Shown here: one piece after another, positions 20,665 through 33,246 of the stretch | Position numbering within the stretch: position 1 is the first letter of the stretch | Layout: every line of letters begins with the position of its first letter | Assembly: GCF_000344685.1 (NCBI RefSeq) | Contig: NW_006920417.1 | Coordinates: 904,029-968,028 of the forward strand | DNA: 64,000 nt | Direction: 5' to 3' | Source of the DNA: Gloeophyllum trabeum ATCC 11539 | Taxonomy: Eukaryota; Basidiomycota; Agaricomycetes; Gloeophyllales; Gloeophyllaceae | The notes under the pieces: model-generated | Databases searched by the model: none | Told to the model about the DNA's origin: nothing | What the model saw: only the letters and a program-made list of their open reading frames with translations | Program-made: the position numbers and the translations under genes

Positions 20665-22025
20665 TGGTGATACCAAGATCCGTCCATTTTCGCAGCCAAC
20701 GAGAAGATAGTTCCTGTAGTTTGGTGAGTATGCGTCTGACATCCCAAGCTATCGAGTGCGAGGCGATATGCTCTTCATAGAGCTGAACTGAAGTACAACG
20801 GAAGGACCATCTCTGTGAGACGTGAGGGAAGTCATGTTTTGACATTGTGCGGAAAACCTGCCTTCGTGGGAAGGATGACTGCCTCATAAGGCAAGCGTAG
20901 TAATGGGGCTAGCGCCGCCAGCGCAGGGCTTTTTGAAGCATTACACTGGCTGTTTCGATGATGAGAGTATAATGGACCTTGCGTTGAGGCAAGGCTAGCA
21001 TTATTGTGCAAGGCTTAGTGCAACGACACCTCGAAGGAGGAGGTCCAGTTGTCTGGTTGCCGATGCTGCTGGCGGTATGTTGGAGGCCTTCAATGCACCG
21101 TTTGCTCATGTCGAACGATTCTGATGTCGCTTTCATAGAGACAATTGTAATATAAGCGTCAGTGATTTATTACACCCTCTGGCCCACCTCACCTTCTTCG
21201 AGCTCCAAGTTTCTCTGGTCCACTCGGTGCGCTACGCCTCAGGTCAGTCGTTTCGCCAGCTTGTATCGACCGCACTTCTGTTGCTTACCTGTGGACAATT
21301 TTTGGATAGTAAAAAGCCGCTAGACAACAGTGAGGAACCTACATCTTGGGCAGAAAGCCACGGAACCCAGACGTCATGTATCAGGGTCGAATGAATATAT
21401 GCCGCGACACAGCGTCACCAGGACATTTCTGGTATAAACCCCAATTGTTCTGGAGCCGAATTAACCATAAAAATCCTTCCATTGCGACATAACGAACATC
21501 GTAGAATATCTCGGCCGATCCGACGCGCTCGCCACCCGCCCCGACCGGACCAACTCGCCTCGCCTCAAAGACTCTGCCTATCGGTCCCTATCATTTGTGG
21601 GTCCACGTATCGCACAATATAATTGTTAACAAAGAAACAGCCAAAAGAGGATGTGTTCGGAGCCGCATGCCCTGCTCGCTTACGCTTGGGTCGAGCGAGG
21701 AATTGCCTTTTCGGGAACTTGGTGGCTTCGCGCCATCATTGTGGCAGCCCTAGTATTCCTGGACACTCGCTGTCTTGAGAGCCTTGTGAGCAATATTTAG
21801 TGGCCTTTTTGGACGTTGTAGGCTTAGTGCTGGTCGTATATGTCAGGCCACTGTTGCTGCTGTCAAGGAGGGTGAAAAAAAAACAAGGTAGTACGGAGGC
21901 AAAGCCACGCCTAGGGCAGTGGCGAGACACTCGATCATTGTGGCCAGCGTGTAGACTGGCATCAGATTACAGATCTTCTTCTGGAAGTTAGGCCACAGGG
22001 TTCGGCCGGACCATTATGCTCAGCC
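20665..22025. other. Intergenic, nothing recognised
   Basis: About 1.4 kb between divergent genes. No reading frame here has recognisable motifs, and I see no repeat structure. AT-rich parts suggest promoter and spacer DNA. Confidence 0.4.
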
Positions 22026-22033
22026 TATATAAG
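22026..22033 (+). promoter_or_regulatory. TATA box of the 28-residue-repeat coiled-coil gene
   Basis: TATATAAG lies about 135 bases before the ATG at 22165, consistent with a leader of roughly 100 nt that contains the CAACAC repeat. Confidence 0.45.
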
Positions 22034-22114
22034 ACCGGCCAGACGACGACAGTTCCCCAGATACTTTTCGCATCTACCACCGCACGCTCGCATCGTCGAA
22101 CTCAAGAATCGCTA

Positions 22115-22164
22115 TCAACACCAACACCAACACCAACACCGACACCGACACCGACATCGACATC
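22115..22164 (+). repeat. CAACAC/GACACC microsatellite in the 5' leader
   Basis: Tandem hexamers of the form CAACAC grade into GACACC and GACATC and run right up to the ATG at 22165. The leader therefore has almost no G-C pairing potential with itself. Confidence 0.8.
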
Positions 22165-23755
22165 ATGTTCAACGTCAAGCTCAACATCATTAAGAAGATC
22201 AAGTCGCTGGCCTCCCCCAAGGAGACCAAGCGCGCCGCCACCGTCGCCGAGGCGGTTCCTGCCCCCAAGAGGCAGTCGAAATTCAAGCGCTCCTTCATGA
22301 AGAACGCCAAACTCGTGGTCGACTCTGCGACCGCTTTCGCCGCTCCCGGATTCGCCCCCGTCCCCGCTCCCTTCCCGGTCCCGACCATCGTCATCGTCGT
22401 TCCCGCCCCCATTCTGCCTCTTCCTTCCTCGGCTGTCGACACGGTCAAGGCTCCCTCCATCTCTTCCACCACTTCTTCGTCGGTCCCCATCACACCTGCC
22501 AAGATCTCCGGTCCCAAGACGCGCCCCCCCATCCCCGCCACATTCGCGTCCACCATCCCCTTCCCCCGCGCCACTTCCGCCGCCGAGGAAGCCACATCCA
22601 ACAACACGCTAGTCGACGCGAAGAAGGAGGCGGACGCGTACCTGGCGCGCGCCGAGTGTGCTGAGGCCGAGCTGGCGCGCGTCAAGGCCGACTTGGAGCG
22701 CGTCCTGAGCCAGGCCATCGAGCAGGCGGATTCGGACAAGGAGCGCCGCGGCGTCCAGAAGAAGGGCCGCGCTCTCGAGCGCAAGAAGAGGGCCTTGGTG
22801 AATGAAAAGGCACGTCTTAACAAGGAGAAGACACTCGTCGCGACGGAGAAGAAGGTCGTCGACAAGGCAAAGAAGGCACTCGTCGAGCAGAAGGAAGCCA
22901 CCGAGCGCGCTATCGCTCTCTTGGTCAGGGAGAAGGCGGTGGTATACAAGGCGAGGAAGACCTTGATCGAGGAGAGGGCTTCGACCGAGAGAGCACGCGC
23001 GCTCTTGGCTAGGGAGCAGGCTGTTATATATAAGGCGAGGAAGGCCTTGGTCGAGGAGAAGGAGCGCTGCGAGCATGAGAAGGGGCTCCTGGCGAAGGAA
23101 CGCGCTCTCGTGGAGAAGGAGAAGAAGGCATTGGTGCAGAAGCGGGAGGCTTTTGACTCCCACGTCGACGAATTTAACTCGCACGTCGCCGAGTTCGAGT
23201 CGGACGTCGAGGCCGTACAGGCGGCCCTCGTTCAGAAGGCTGAGGAGGTGGAGAAGTTTTACGCCGACTGCCTCCAACCATTCGAGGAGGGCAAGGAGGC
23301 GTACCGGGAGCTTGAGTGGCAGGTGAGGAACTGCAAGACTTTGGCTGGTCGACCGATATACGGCGAGGGGGAGAGTGACGAAGCGTTGGATCATAACGTG
23401 AGTTCTCTATCATCTCGGCATCGAGTCAGTATTGACGGCCTTATTACTACAGCCAGCGGTGGCGAAAGAAGCCGATATATTCACTCCCCTTCCGGTACGC
23501 AAGTCTCATGCAAGTCATAACGAGGTAATGCTACTCTCTTTCCTCCTCGTGGCACTATTACTTACGCCGATCCACTCGCAGGACACACACACTCGGGACA
23601 GGACAGTCTCGCAGAGCTCGGCTAGCAGCACGAGTTCAATTTTCTCCGACGCGTGCTCCACCGCGTCGTCTGCCACTACCGTCTACCCCACGCCGCCCAC
23701 GACTCCGACAAAGTCGTGGATGAAGAAGAACGACCAAGAGGCGGCGTGGCCTTAG
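22165..23755 (+). CDS. Coiled-coil protein with 28-residue repeats
   Basis: Exons 22165-23397, 23453-23494, 23582-23755; 482 aa. A basic N-terminus (MFNVKLNIIKKIKSLASPKE) is followed by a Pro/Val/Ser-rich region (about 50-150), then a long coiled coil (about 155-400) and a Ser/Thr-rich tail. Residues about 230-335 contain an internal tandem repeat of exactly 28 residues (four heptads), each with (V/I)(V/I)YKARK(A/T)L(V/I)E followed by ALL(V/A)RE(K/Q)A; about three and a half copies. The architecture (basic start, proline-rich linker, coiled coil) parallels the genes at 3708 and 13003. I do not recognise the family; a filament-forming or scaffold protein is an inference. Confidence 0.7.
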
Positions 23756-24928
23756 ACCAGGCCTTGGCTCATTGGGGCAATCTTACGGTTGGATTTCGGC
23801 AAGGAGAAGGAGCATTTGATTGGTCGTCTCTGACGACGCTGAGGGTACTGCTGCCCTATGGGATTGCTTGGACGATCCGAGCAGTCCCTTGAGCGCGTCT
23901 CACGGTGTGCCTACGCCACGGACATCGCAGGCGACCCCCGGACTTTGCATCCCTACGGTCGACCTTGGGTATACGGAGCGCCGCGCGGAGCCGTGCGCGT
24001 GCATAGTTCATGCTATGACGGGGAAGAGCCTCCTACGGGCACAGGCTTTTGCTGTGGCGGGGGAAGGTTGAGGTGGAGGAAGGTAGTCGGAACCAATTAT
24101 CGGTTCGGTGGTTATGGGAGGAATGCGACTTACCATTTTATGAGATGGAGACAGGATGTTATCAGATTATCAACCTCACGTCGGTGTGGAAGGATTTCCA
24201 GGCCCTAATATGTCTTCTTTTGCAGTCTTTGTTTTAGTAGTAATTGTGTGCTCTCAATGATCCGGTTCTCTTCCCTTTCTTGTCTATATCTTCCGTAGTA
24301 TCTCTTTTGCTAGTTCATTTCACGTTATGCATTATGTCTTGTTCGTATCCTGATCTCAGTGCGAATTGACTTTGAAGCGTCACTGGTCTGAGTCAGACTG
24401 TGTGACATACATCCGCCGTCCTCCGGTTCCTCCCATGTGAACAGTTTTGAGCCTGGTTGTCCCGACTCCGTCGTTCTCCATTATCTTTTGCACCGATGTC
24501 CCCGACGTCTAGAATTGTGGCCTCGCCTCCGAGGAGCCCCTGAGCTCCACTGTGGCAGTATACCGTGAGAAGAAAAGACCCCTTCCAGTCGAGATAGCAC
24601 TTTTGTTGTACCCCGCTGCAGCGGCCCGGCAAACTTTCTACCTTTCTTATATTCCGGCTTGTTACCCCGCACTTGATTCTGTTTGTCTCCTTCTCGGTTT
24701 TTTTCTTGTTTCCTGGCTCGCCGCCACTAGTCCGTGGAGAATAAAAGAAGTGTGGCTGCAAGCGAGCAGGGGGTCACCAGGAGTTCTCGACTCCGGCTTA
24801 ATGAGGAGTGATATACAGCCTTGGGTACAGGTGCGCGTCCTTCGTCCTGCAAGAACAGAAAGATTCTTGTGTACCACTGGCCACGTCCTGGTGACATTAT
24901 TCATGACCGCCTCCCAGACCTTGTCGTG
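23756..24928. other. Intergenic, no supported gene
   Basis: About 1.2 kb: probably the 3' end of the coiled-coil gene and promoter of the next. A + frame at 23858-24208 is open for 116 codons but has no recognisable features. Confidence 0.4.
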
Positions 24929-25657
24929 ATGGTGGAGCTACTCACAAGTGTTGTGAGCGCCCGCCGTACAAGCAGACCTGCTTTGCAGGCTGCGAAGCTC
25001 GTACCTACGCTGCCAATCCCTATTCCCACTTCTCGTCGTGCGACTGGTCCGCCCAGTCGCTCGCCGACACGGAAGGATTTATCCTCTGATCTCCTATTCG
25101 ACATGTCACCTCCCCAGTCTTCGGGCATTGTGCCTTCCCCACCGACCGCCAATGGCTCTCAAAAGGTCATAGGAAAACACGCATCTCCACGTCGGAGTCC
25201 TCTTGACGACTTCAATCTTGTCGACGTATCGCGGGCTCTGGATAAGGTACCAACACCGGAGGAGATGTTCCTGTATACATTGCCAACTTTGGCGAAGCCG
25301 TCGGCGAATATGCACAGTGCAAACCGCCAATCCCGCGTCAAATCTGCCTACTCTCCGCACCGTAGCTTTGACCGGCAGACAAAAGCTGCGAGGAGAGCTG
25401 GTTCTCATGCTCGCCATTCGCGCGCTGATGGCGGAATCAAGGACAACCCCAATCCGTCCTCATTTGATAGTCTTTCGGGGAGTGACCTTTCTCAATCCTA
25501 TGGCTCTGAGGCGCCCAGACGATCACCGTCTGTTTCCCATGTCAAAATCACGGGATTCGTTACCCCGACCAAAAGCACGTTCACTCGTTATCCGCCTCAG
25601 AGACCATTATCGCTTGCACCGGTCTCTGCTGACAAGACCTGGGAACACGTGCGGTAG
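24929..25657 (+). CDS. Hypothetical Ser/Pro/Arg-rich protein
   Basis: A single open frame of 242 codons from the ATG at 24929 (an upstream GTG-only extension was not used). Its composition (Ser, Pro, Arg, Thr) and lack of stops look coding, and it contains plausible low-complexity linkers such as PTSRRATGPPSRSPTRKD and a short hydrophobic/acidic patch (DKVPTPEEMFLYTLPTLAKP). No domain is recognised. It may be intrinsically disordered. An intron near the 3' end is possible. Confidence 0.45.
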   Translation: MVELLTSVVSARRTSRPALQAAKLVPTLPIPIPTSRRATGPPSRSPTRKDLSSDLLFDMSPPQSSGIVPSPPTANGSQKVIGKHASPRRSPLDDFNLVDVSRALDKVPTPEEMFLYTLPTLAKPSANMHSANRQSRVKSAYSPHRSFDRQTKAARRAGSHARHSRADGGIKDNPNPSSFDSLSGSDLSQSYGSEAPRRSPSVSHVKITGFVTPTKSTFTRYPPQRPLSLAPVSADKTWEHVR

Positions 25658-27681
25658 CGCTCCTCCCAGCAGCGTTGCAGGCGCTGCTGTGCACCCTGAA
25701 CGAAAAGTAATTTTACGCCCCGCGCATCACGACGCAGTAATGACGACTGGATAACGTTGTAAGTAATTATGACCTTGATGTAAGGGTCTGAGCGCTGACA
25801 ACTTGTTCATGCTCATGTCTAGCTACATGATTATACCCATGTTTTCACAGTGGAATTCGGAACACTTCACCTTTTCAAGCCATCGAGTGCCCTCCCTATG
25901 CATGTTCCTCCGACCTAGCCGGGATGTTATCCCAGCTTACGAAAAACACGCTCGATGGTATTCGTTCGTTGCATTGCATTTCATTCCCATCATTGTCATC
26001 ATTCCTTTTGCAGTCCTCGCTTTCGATGTATCGGGTACATCATGTAGCGCTAAACTCTGTATTCTACTATCCACTTCTATCGACGGGTCTTTTGCCGGGA
26101 ACATATCCGAGTGCGTGTTGAAATGTCTGGACCGAGGGAAATCACGAGTAACCTTTGAGTGAGGCCTTAATGAAATCAGGCACGACCTCTGCCAAGGACG
26201 ACCTTTCGGCGCTCATGATCATGATCGGGCAGGCCCTCGAAAGCCCGAAAGGGCGAATGTCGATGCAAGTTCACTGGGATCTGCAAGCTGCGCTGCGGGC
26301 AGCTATCATCAACTAGGCGGTGTTATGATCTGTAGATACATTGTCGATCGTACGTGCTAAGTTGTACATATTGACTTCGGAGGCCTGATTTGGAAGAATG
26401 CGACCCATCGTATTCACGTTAGCGCAACGGCTCAGGCACACGTACGCGGGCTGGAGAGTTCAGTATTCAATATCAGTCGTTGATCTAGCCACCGCAACAA
26501 CAGATATTGCTTACAGTTGTCTCCGTTGCACCGAAGTCACCTTGGAGGCTGTGACTGCCGACGATTTAGGCACGAAACGTGCTTGGAACTTCAATGCTAC
26601 TGCACTGGGAACTGATCAAACCAGAGTATAGGTGACGTTCTGTGTGATGCAGAGGTCAATCTGCCCAATTATCCCATAATGACCTTTGGATGCCGCCGGC
26701 GCGCTGACGATCGTGTTTCTTGGGAATCAAGGAGGGAGTCAAGATACTTCCAACGTATAGACAGTGTGATTCATGGGGTCAATCTGACGGAATATCAAGG
26801 GTGAGGGGTGATTCTCTTATGATGCAGACATGAGGGCCTACATCGCCTGTGATTGATAGGCGGTTGACTACAGGAGACATTCATTGGACGTTCGAACCCG
26901 TGTTCACTGGCACAGTAGATGCTACGTAGCAATTCTGGGTTTAGGGTGAGTCAACTTTCCAGCATTCGCCTGGTCCTTGACTCAATGTAGGGCGGCTTAC
27001 TTACCAGGTTAAGTTCAGCATTCGAGCTGAGTCATGCATTATCCTCATCATGATCATGAGGACTTGTGACCTCGCAAAGACATTTCACTTCGAGTCCGAA
27101 GCCTTCATTTGGGCCGACACCTGTAGAAAAAACCGACCTAACGCGGAAAACAGTATTTCACTTTGTTCCCGTCAAGAGCGGATTGGTGCTAAGGGACGCA
27201 CGCCCGTAGTAGCTCTGGAGCAGAGAAGAAGAAATTGTTCCGAGAGTCTAGAGTCTAATATCCCGTCCCCGCGTCTGCTTGGCAATCGTGTTTATTCTTC
27301 GTTCGATGCCACAATTGATGTTACACAACAAGCGCATCCGTGACGTTGCCTTGCAAATTTGCGCAGTCTATTCATCATTGCGATGTGCTTCTATGTATGT
27401 AGCATTTCTAATGGAGTCTGAGACCTGGAGACGGTGTACACGTCTGCAAATGAGTCTGATAGCACCAGCGAAGGCATTGCCGTAGAGTATTGAAGAGCAT
27501 TGATGTACTGAGTAGCGGAGACTTCGCATCCACAACACGCAACAAACACGGCCAAATATGGGTCCATTTGGACCAACATTCGAACCACGCGGTCACGTGG
27601 TTATACGCGCTGGACGACGCCACTCGCACCGAGGGTGGGCACACCTGAAGACTACTCAAGCTACTCAAGACTCGACTGACT
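25658..27681. other. Gene-poor stretch
   Basis: About 2 kb with no convincing gene. The short frames (26398-26631, 27050-27343 and others) show no motif and normal stop density. It could hold decayed sequence or a non-coding transcript. Confidence 0.4.
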
Positions 27682-30600
27682 ATGGCCACCACTGGAACGC
27701 TACGAAGGCCAGCCTGGCAGACTGACGAATTGGAAGAAGAATGGATTGAGCCGGACGATCAAGAGGACGAGAAGACGACATCTAATGCCACGCGTTCCGT
27801 ATCGTTGACGGTCCCTCTGGGCGGCTCTGTGGTTGTGCGCGAAGAGCAAGAAAAAGTGGAAAGGGATGTGGAAGGAGATGAACAGCTGAGTCAACCTGCT
27901 GGCACGTTCTTGATTCGGGAGGATGCTCCAGCGGGACCACTGCTGCCCAAGACGCCTGGTCGTAACGTGAAAAATGCGATTAAAGACTTCTTTACGCCTC
28001 TTCCACTGGAACAGATGTTCCAACCACCCTCACCACCGCCTGATGGAACGTCATCTCCTCACGATCCTGGTCCATCCGGTTCAGACCATCAGTCTCCGCA
28101 CGATCACGTCCTCGGGGGCGAAAGCGACTCGGATTCGCCCGAACACGACGGACCAGTTGCAAGCCCCTCGAATCCCATGGAATGTCGGTTTACATTTACC
28201 ATTCCTAATCATCATGTGCTGGCTTCTGGTACACCACAGGCGCAGAGTACGCCGGGCTTGCTAAGGTTCACTCGACGTGGCCCTCTCCCTTTCCCAGCGA
28301 ATGATCCTCGCCTCCGGCTATTTCAGCTGCAGTATGATACCTTCACTCGGGATCATCTATCAGCGATGGTAGACTCCATTGCCGCCGGTTCTCCCTCAGG
28401 CAGCAGTGGCGAGCCTAGTCCTGCCGTGGGCCAATCATTCAGCCACTTCGCTGCACAGTTGTCTAGACTGTCAGAGAGGAGTTCGCCTTCCCGACTAAGG
28501 AGCATAAAACGCATCAAACTGAGTCCTCCCAGCGACTACGGGGACGGGGACGGGGACGGGGAAGGCGCCAATATCCGTCGGCCAACTCTCCGGAGGGACT
28601 ATGTCAGTGAATCCAAGTCGTTAATGCAACAGATAAAGCAAGCGCGAGATTTTTCAACTATCTCGACTCGTCTGGAAGGCACACCACCGTGCAGTAAAGT
28701 TAGCGAAACTCCTAAAGATTCACCTCAAGCAGAGTCTGCTCTCAACCACGGTACGTGGCGCTCCTTGGGCAGACGATCCTATCGATTGAGATGTTTCTAG
28801 CCGCTCCTGCCCTACTACAGATACCTGCTAACGACAAGGAGGAGAAGTCGACAAGTAGCAGCAGCAACAATTCGAAGAAAGGGACGTATTCCTCCCTTGC
28901 TTACCGTCGGCAGGCCGCGGACCTCATGGCGCAGATTAGGAACGACATAAAGGGTCAAGGTCGCCTCTTTTCCGGTGAGACTATGGTCTCCCATGCCACA
29001 GGTGGTTCCCACTCAACAATGAAGCAATCTGTCTCTTCTCCGAAACGCGAACGAATGGGCTCGGTCAATTCATGTGTATTCAACAAAGAGAACGCGGCCG
29101 ACATGGTTGAATATGGGCGGGTACGAAGTCCCGGCAAAGGCAACAGACTGAGAAACGCGGTCGATAGCCTGAAGTCGTCAAAGAGAAATAGCCCTCGCAA
29201 GCTACGCCGGATGGAGTCTGACAAGAGCCTCCGCGGCAAAGCTCCCTTCGAGGTCCCTGTTGTTGCCGTCTTTACAGCATCGGCCGAGCTAGAAGACGCG
29301 AACGCTGCTGCGGTATTCGTAGCATCACCTTCAGCGGCACCCTCTCAGGAAGCTGACGTTCCACCAGTTCACACCGGGTTCTTGGCACCCCCTGCACAAT
29401 CAGGGAACTATCCTTCTGCTTCTCTTCGTGCACGGACGGGGGAAGATTTGAACCGTTTCGTATCGTCGAGCACGGCGTCTGGGACTACCTTGACCGCGGG
29501 GAGTACGGGATCGTATAGCAAACACCCCGGGCCAGCGCATATAACTCGCATTGGGCCAGAGGACATACCGCCTCTCCCGGAGAGAGTGGGCAAGATGGTG
29601 TTCGACAAGGTTATGATGAAGTGGGTGAAGGATACCGCCAAGGCTACAGGCGTCCTCGCTGATGAGACGAGGCCGATCTCTGAGACGAACAGCACGAGCG
29701 AAGATCCTTTCCGAGATATCGACAGCTTCAAGGACGAAGAAGGCACTTCCGACAGGCAGTCCCGTCGGTTGTCAGATCCCCTCCGCCGGGAAGCTGAGAT
29801 GAGTCGGATCGAGGAGGTGGAAGAGTCGGAATCCGAGGACGAGGAGGAGAAGGAGTTGACATCCTTCTCGATAGGCGACCCTCCGTCTGGTGTCGTACAG
29901 GTGATGACAGGCGACATTGACAGCGAAGAGGACGAGGACGACTACTATGACGAACAGGCCGTGGAGTCCGAAGACCAGGACGACGACGAGGTGGATGAAT
30001 TAGTGGAAATGTCGGCGTCCATGTCGATCGACGACGTCGGTCCACATTCCGGCCTGGTATCGCAAACTAATGCTCAGCCGTCTAGGCATCACGTCAGTCC
30101 ACGGAGGAAAAGAGTCAGTCCTAGTCCTCAAGTCTTCAGTACCCCATTGCCTGCGCCTCGGTCAAGCATCGGTCTTGCGCCGACCCCGCTGCGGTCTGCA
30201 ATGAAGAGCAAGAGCATGACGCCCAATAAGACGCCCGCCAATCCAACTCCTGGTCACCGCCGTTCTGTCAGTTTCTCCGATGGGAAACGGGAGGGGCAAA
30301 TCAGAGGCCTGAACAAAAATACCGGAACGCTATCAGCGGGTGAAGGTGAAGGGTCCAGCAGGGTTTCTCCACGTACCAGGCGCATTGCAAATGCGATGGA
30401 GCAGCTTGAACGGTTTAGTGAGCGGGTATTCATGTCTGAGATTAATGTATCACTGAGGCTGTTCAAGGTTACGAGGAGGACTCTCCCTCGAAAACCAGTG
30501 GCTCCTCAAGACCGCCGACAGACGAGATACAGCCGTTGTCATTGCGGTCGTCGACTGCGGATGGCAAAGGCAATATCAGCAAGTCAAGCACTGACCGGCG

Positions 30601-32696
30601 GGTGTTTACACGCCCTCCGGGTATGAGGTCACCGAAGTCACTGTCCAAGAGTGTCAAGGCGAACGCGACGTTCCTGACGGAGTGTTCATTTGGCGTTGCC
30701 CATGATAGACTAGTTCAGGTCATCACGGACGTGCAGCCGTTCGAACCCTACTGGGAGGAGCTAAGCGTTATCGATCTCTCGAGGAAGAATCTGGACAGCG
30801 TAGCGCGACTGAAGGAATTCCTGCCGCGGCTGGATTCACTATGTCTGTGAGTACAGCATTGCGATGTGATCTGCAGACACCTGATGATGCGGCCCTGACC
30901 ATCGCTCCCTCCCAGTAATACCAATCAGGTTTCATACCTGAGTGGCATCCCAAGCACGGTGAGATCTCTGTCGGTCGCATCAAACGCGTGCGTCTGTTTA
31001 TGACAGCTGTGACATGATTTACCGTCTTCTGACCGGGTTGCTGCTTCTACAGCCTCACGAGCGTGGCTTCTTTCAATCATCTCCGCAATCTGGAGAACCT
31101 TGACATCAGCAATAACCAGTTGGACTCGTTACGTCGTGAGTAGCCCCGGGATCCTCGTTTTAATTTAGCAGCGCTAACAGCGAGTGGGAAAATATAGAAC
31201 TCGAATGCCTCCGCCATCTAAGGGAGCTGCGAGCCGACGGCAACAAAGTAACGAGCGTCGACGGATTGCAGCAATTGGACGGGCTGGTCAAGCTGAGCCT
31301 CGAGGGTAACGCAATCCATGATATTGATCTGACAGAATGTCGCTGGTGGGTCAAGTTTCATATCCGCGGGCATTGGGTATCATTCGCTCACTCATGGAAA
31401 CTATCAACGCGAGCAGGACACGGCTGGAGATGTTGCATCTAGCCAAGAATCGAATTGAGAACATCAACGGACTGGCGACTCTGCCATCATTGGTCCTGCT
31501 GAACCTTGGTATGTCTGTTTGTGCCTACCTGCTTCTTCACATGATGCTCGGAGGCTTTATGGCCGGAGCGGTTCTGGTTCTTGGAGATTGGATGACGTGA
31601 TAATTGACCGGTGGTGATTGCTGCTTGACCCATGCTGACCGCGATTCTGTGGCACGCAGATAAGAACTGTTTGGGCGAGCTGGATGCCCACGGGGTGATG
31701 CCGCGGCTTCGCATCCTGCGCGTGAGCGGGAACCGGCTGGCGCAGCTGAATGCAGGCAGCTTTCCCAACCTGCGGACGCTGTACGCGGACGATAACCACC
31801 TGGGGAATCTCGTAAAGGCAAGCCGGCTGACGAAACTGGAAAACCTGAGCCTGCGGAACCAGCGCGGGCGCCTGCTGTGAGTGTGGTCTGCGTTTGTGTG
31901 CAGTCACATGTGGGATGCTGATGTGATGGGTGCAGGAACTTGAGCGTGAGGGATGTGCGGGACGTGAAGCGGCTGTATCTCTCAGGTACGCAGGCTCGGG
32001 CGCTGGGCAGTTCCGTTCATTTAGATAAGAGGATGTGCGTGCTGATGAGGGCCTCGGGCAGGAAATCCATTGAAGGCCGGGTTTATGGATGAACCGTGCT
32101 ACAACCTAACGTACCTGGAGCTGGCTGGGTGCCGGCTGGCGGCGCTGCCTGCGAACCTGGCGAAGCTGGTGCCGAACCTGCGCAACCTGAACCTGAATTA
32201 TAATTTCGTTGAGGATGTGCGACCGCTGCACGGGCTGAGCAGGCTGAAGAAGCTGACGATGGTGGGGTCGCGGCTGAAGACGACGAAAGAGCTGATCCGG
32301 GTGCTGCGCGGGATGCCCGAGGCAGAGGTGCTGGATTTTCGGTGGGTGGTGCCTGGCACACCTTTGTACGTGTATGGCTTACATGTATGCAGGATGAACC
32401 CATGTACACTGCCGTGGTACGTGCCTCTTCTGTACAAGAACAAGAGCGTACCTGGTGGGCCGGATGGGGAAGCGGGAGACGCCAGGGGTGAGAAAGGGTG
32501 GCAGGAGGTGGACGGGGAGTTTCGGCGGGGGCTGCCGGTGGAGGTCTATGCGCACCGGCTGGCGTACCGGGGGCATATCATGCGGGCGTGCCCGGGCCTG
32601 CGCTCGCTGGACGGGGTGGGCGTGACGGAGAAGGAGCGGGCCAAGGCGGGGGAGCTGCTGGCGACGATGGGACTGCGTAGCAGCGTAGGAGCGTAG
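27682..32696 (+). CDS. cdc11: Leucine-rich-repeat scaffold, Nud1/Cdc11-like (septation initiation network)
   Basis: Exons 27682-28750, 28801-30417, 30468-30846, 30916-30987, 31053-31135, 31198-31345, 31417-31508, 31660-31876, 31936-31985, 32062-32341, 32393-32696; 1436 aa. The N-terminus RRPAWQTDELEEEWI resembles the start of Cdc11/Nud1 proteins. A long acidic, Ser-rich disordered part (to about 990) follows; then come LRRs (LSVIDLSRKNLDSV, LENLDISNNQLDSL, LEMLHLAKNRIENI, LRILRVSGNRLAQL, LTYLELAGC), and finally a cap with LDFRMNPCTLPWYVPLLYKN. In yeasts this protein sits on the spindle pole body and recruits the kinases of mitotic exit and septation. All ten junctions are in frame. The LRR part is cut into many short exons, whereas the disordered half lies in two large ones. 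Confidence 0.88.
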
Positions 32697-32736
32697 GCGT
32701 AGGCGTAGGCGTAGGGCGTAGGCGTAGGCGTAGGCT
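32690..32736 (+). repeat. GTAGGC hexamer repeat at the stop codon of the LRR gene
   Basis: Six to eight GTAGGC units begin within the last two codons. In the reading frame of the gene each hexamer supplies a TAG, so at least three further in-frame stops follow the first one at 32694. Confidence 0.85.
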
Positions 32737-33246
32737 GATTGTACTTGACTGCTGCATCTGTGCTGATCTGGAGTGTTAGCGTTGTGTGATGTTTCATCGA
32801 GATCAGCAGCCGGCGCGTCGCCGGGCGCCCGGCAGCGGAGCCGGAAAAGAAAGTCCGCGGGAGGATGGTGCCTGGCCCGGGGGCTAAATCGAGCGCAATA
32901 TGGCCAAATGCGGGCAGAGGGCTGGAGGGATCGGGAGGGGAGGCGTGGGAATGCCCGAGGGAGCGGTAGAGCACGGGACGGAGCAGGAAAGGGAAGCGGG
33001 TCGGCGATGTCGATCTGTGGAGGTAATTGAGTGATAAATTGCAGTTCTCGGGGCACAGCATCGACTGGGACGCGGTTGGGTGTCATCGGTCGCGAATAGG
33101 CACAGAGGGCGGGAATGGAACGGCCCAAATCAGGAAGGCGTCTTGTCCCCCCCGCTTTCCCACCGCCCGCCCCTTTGCTTGTTAAATACCGCCCGCGCGC
33201 CTGCCACCAGCAGTCGCTCTCCGTTGTCGCCACCGACGGCCCCCCG
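32737..33246. other. Promoter region of the homeodomain gene
   Basis: About 510 bases, GC-rich. The minus-strand frames that cross it read Ser/Arg/Pro-rich in every direction and are not supported as genes. Confidence 0.4.

Noticed and set aside
22115..22164. Possible CRISPR-like array from spaced CAACAC units
   Set aside because: Units are contiguous hexamers with no spacers, a simple microsatellite; the genome is fungal.
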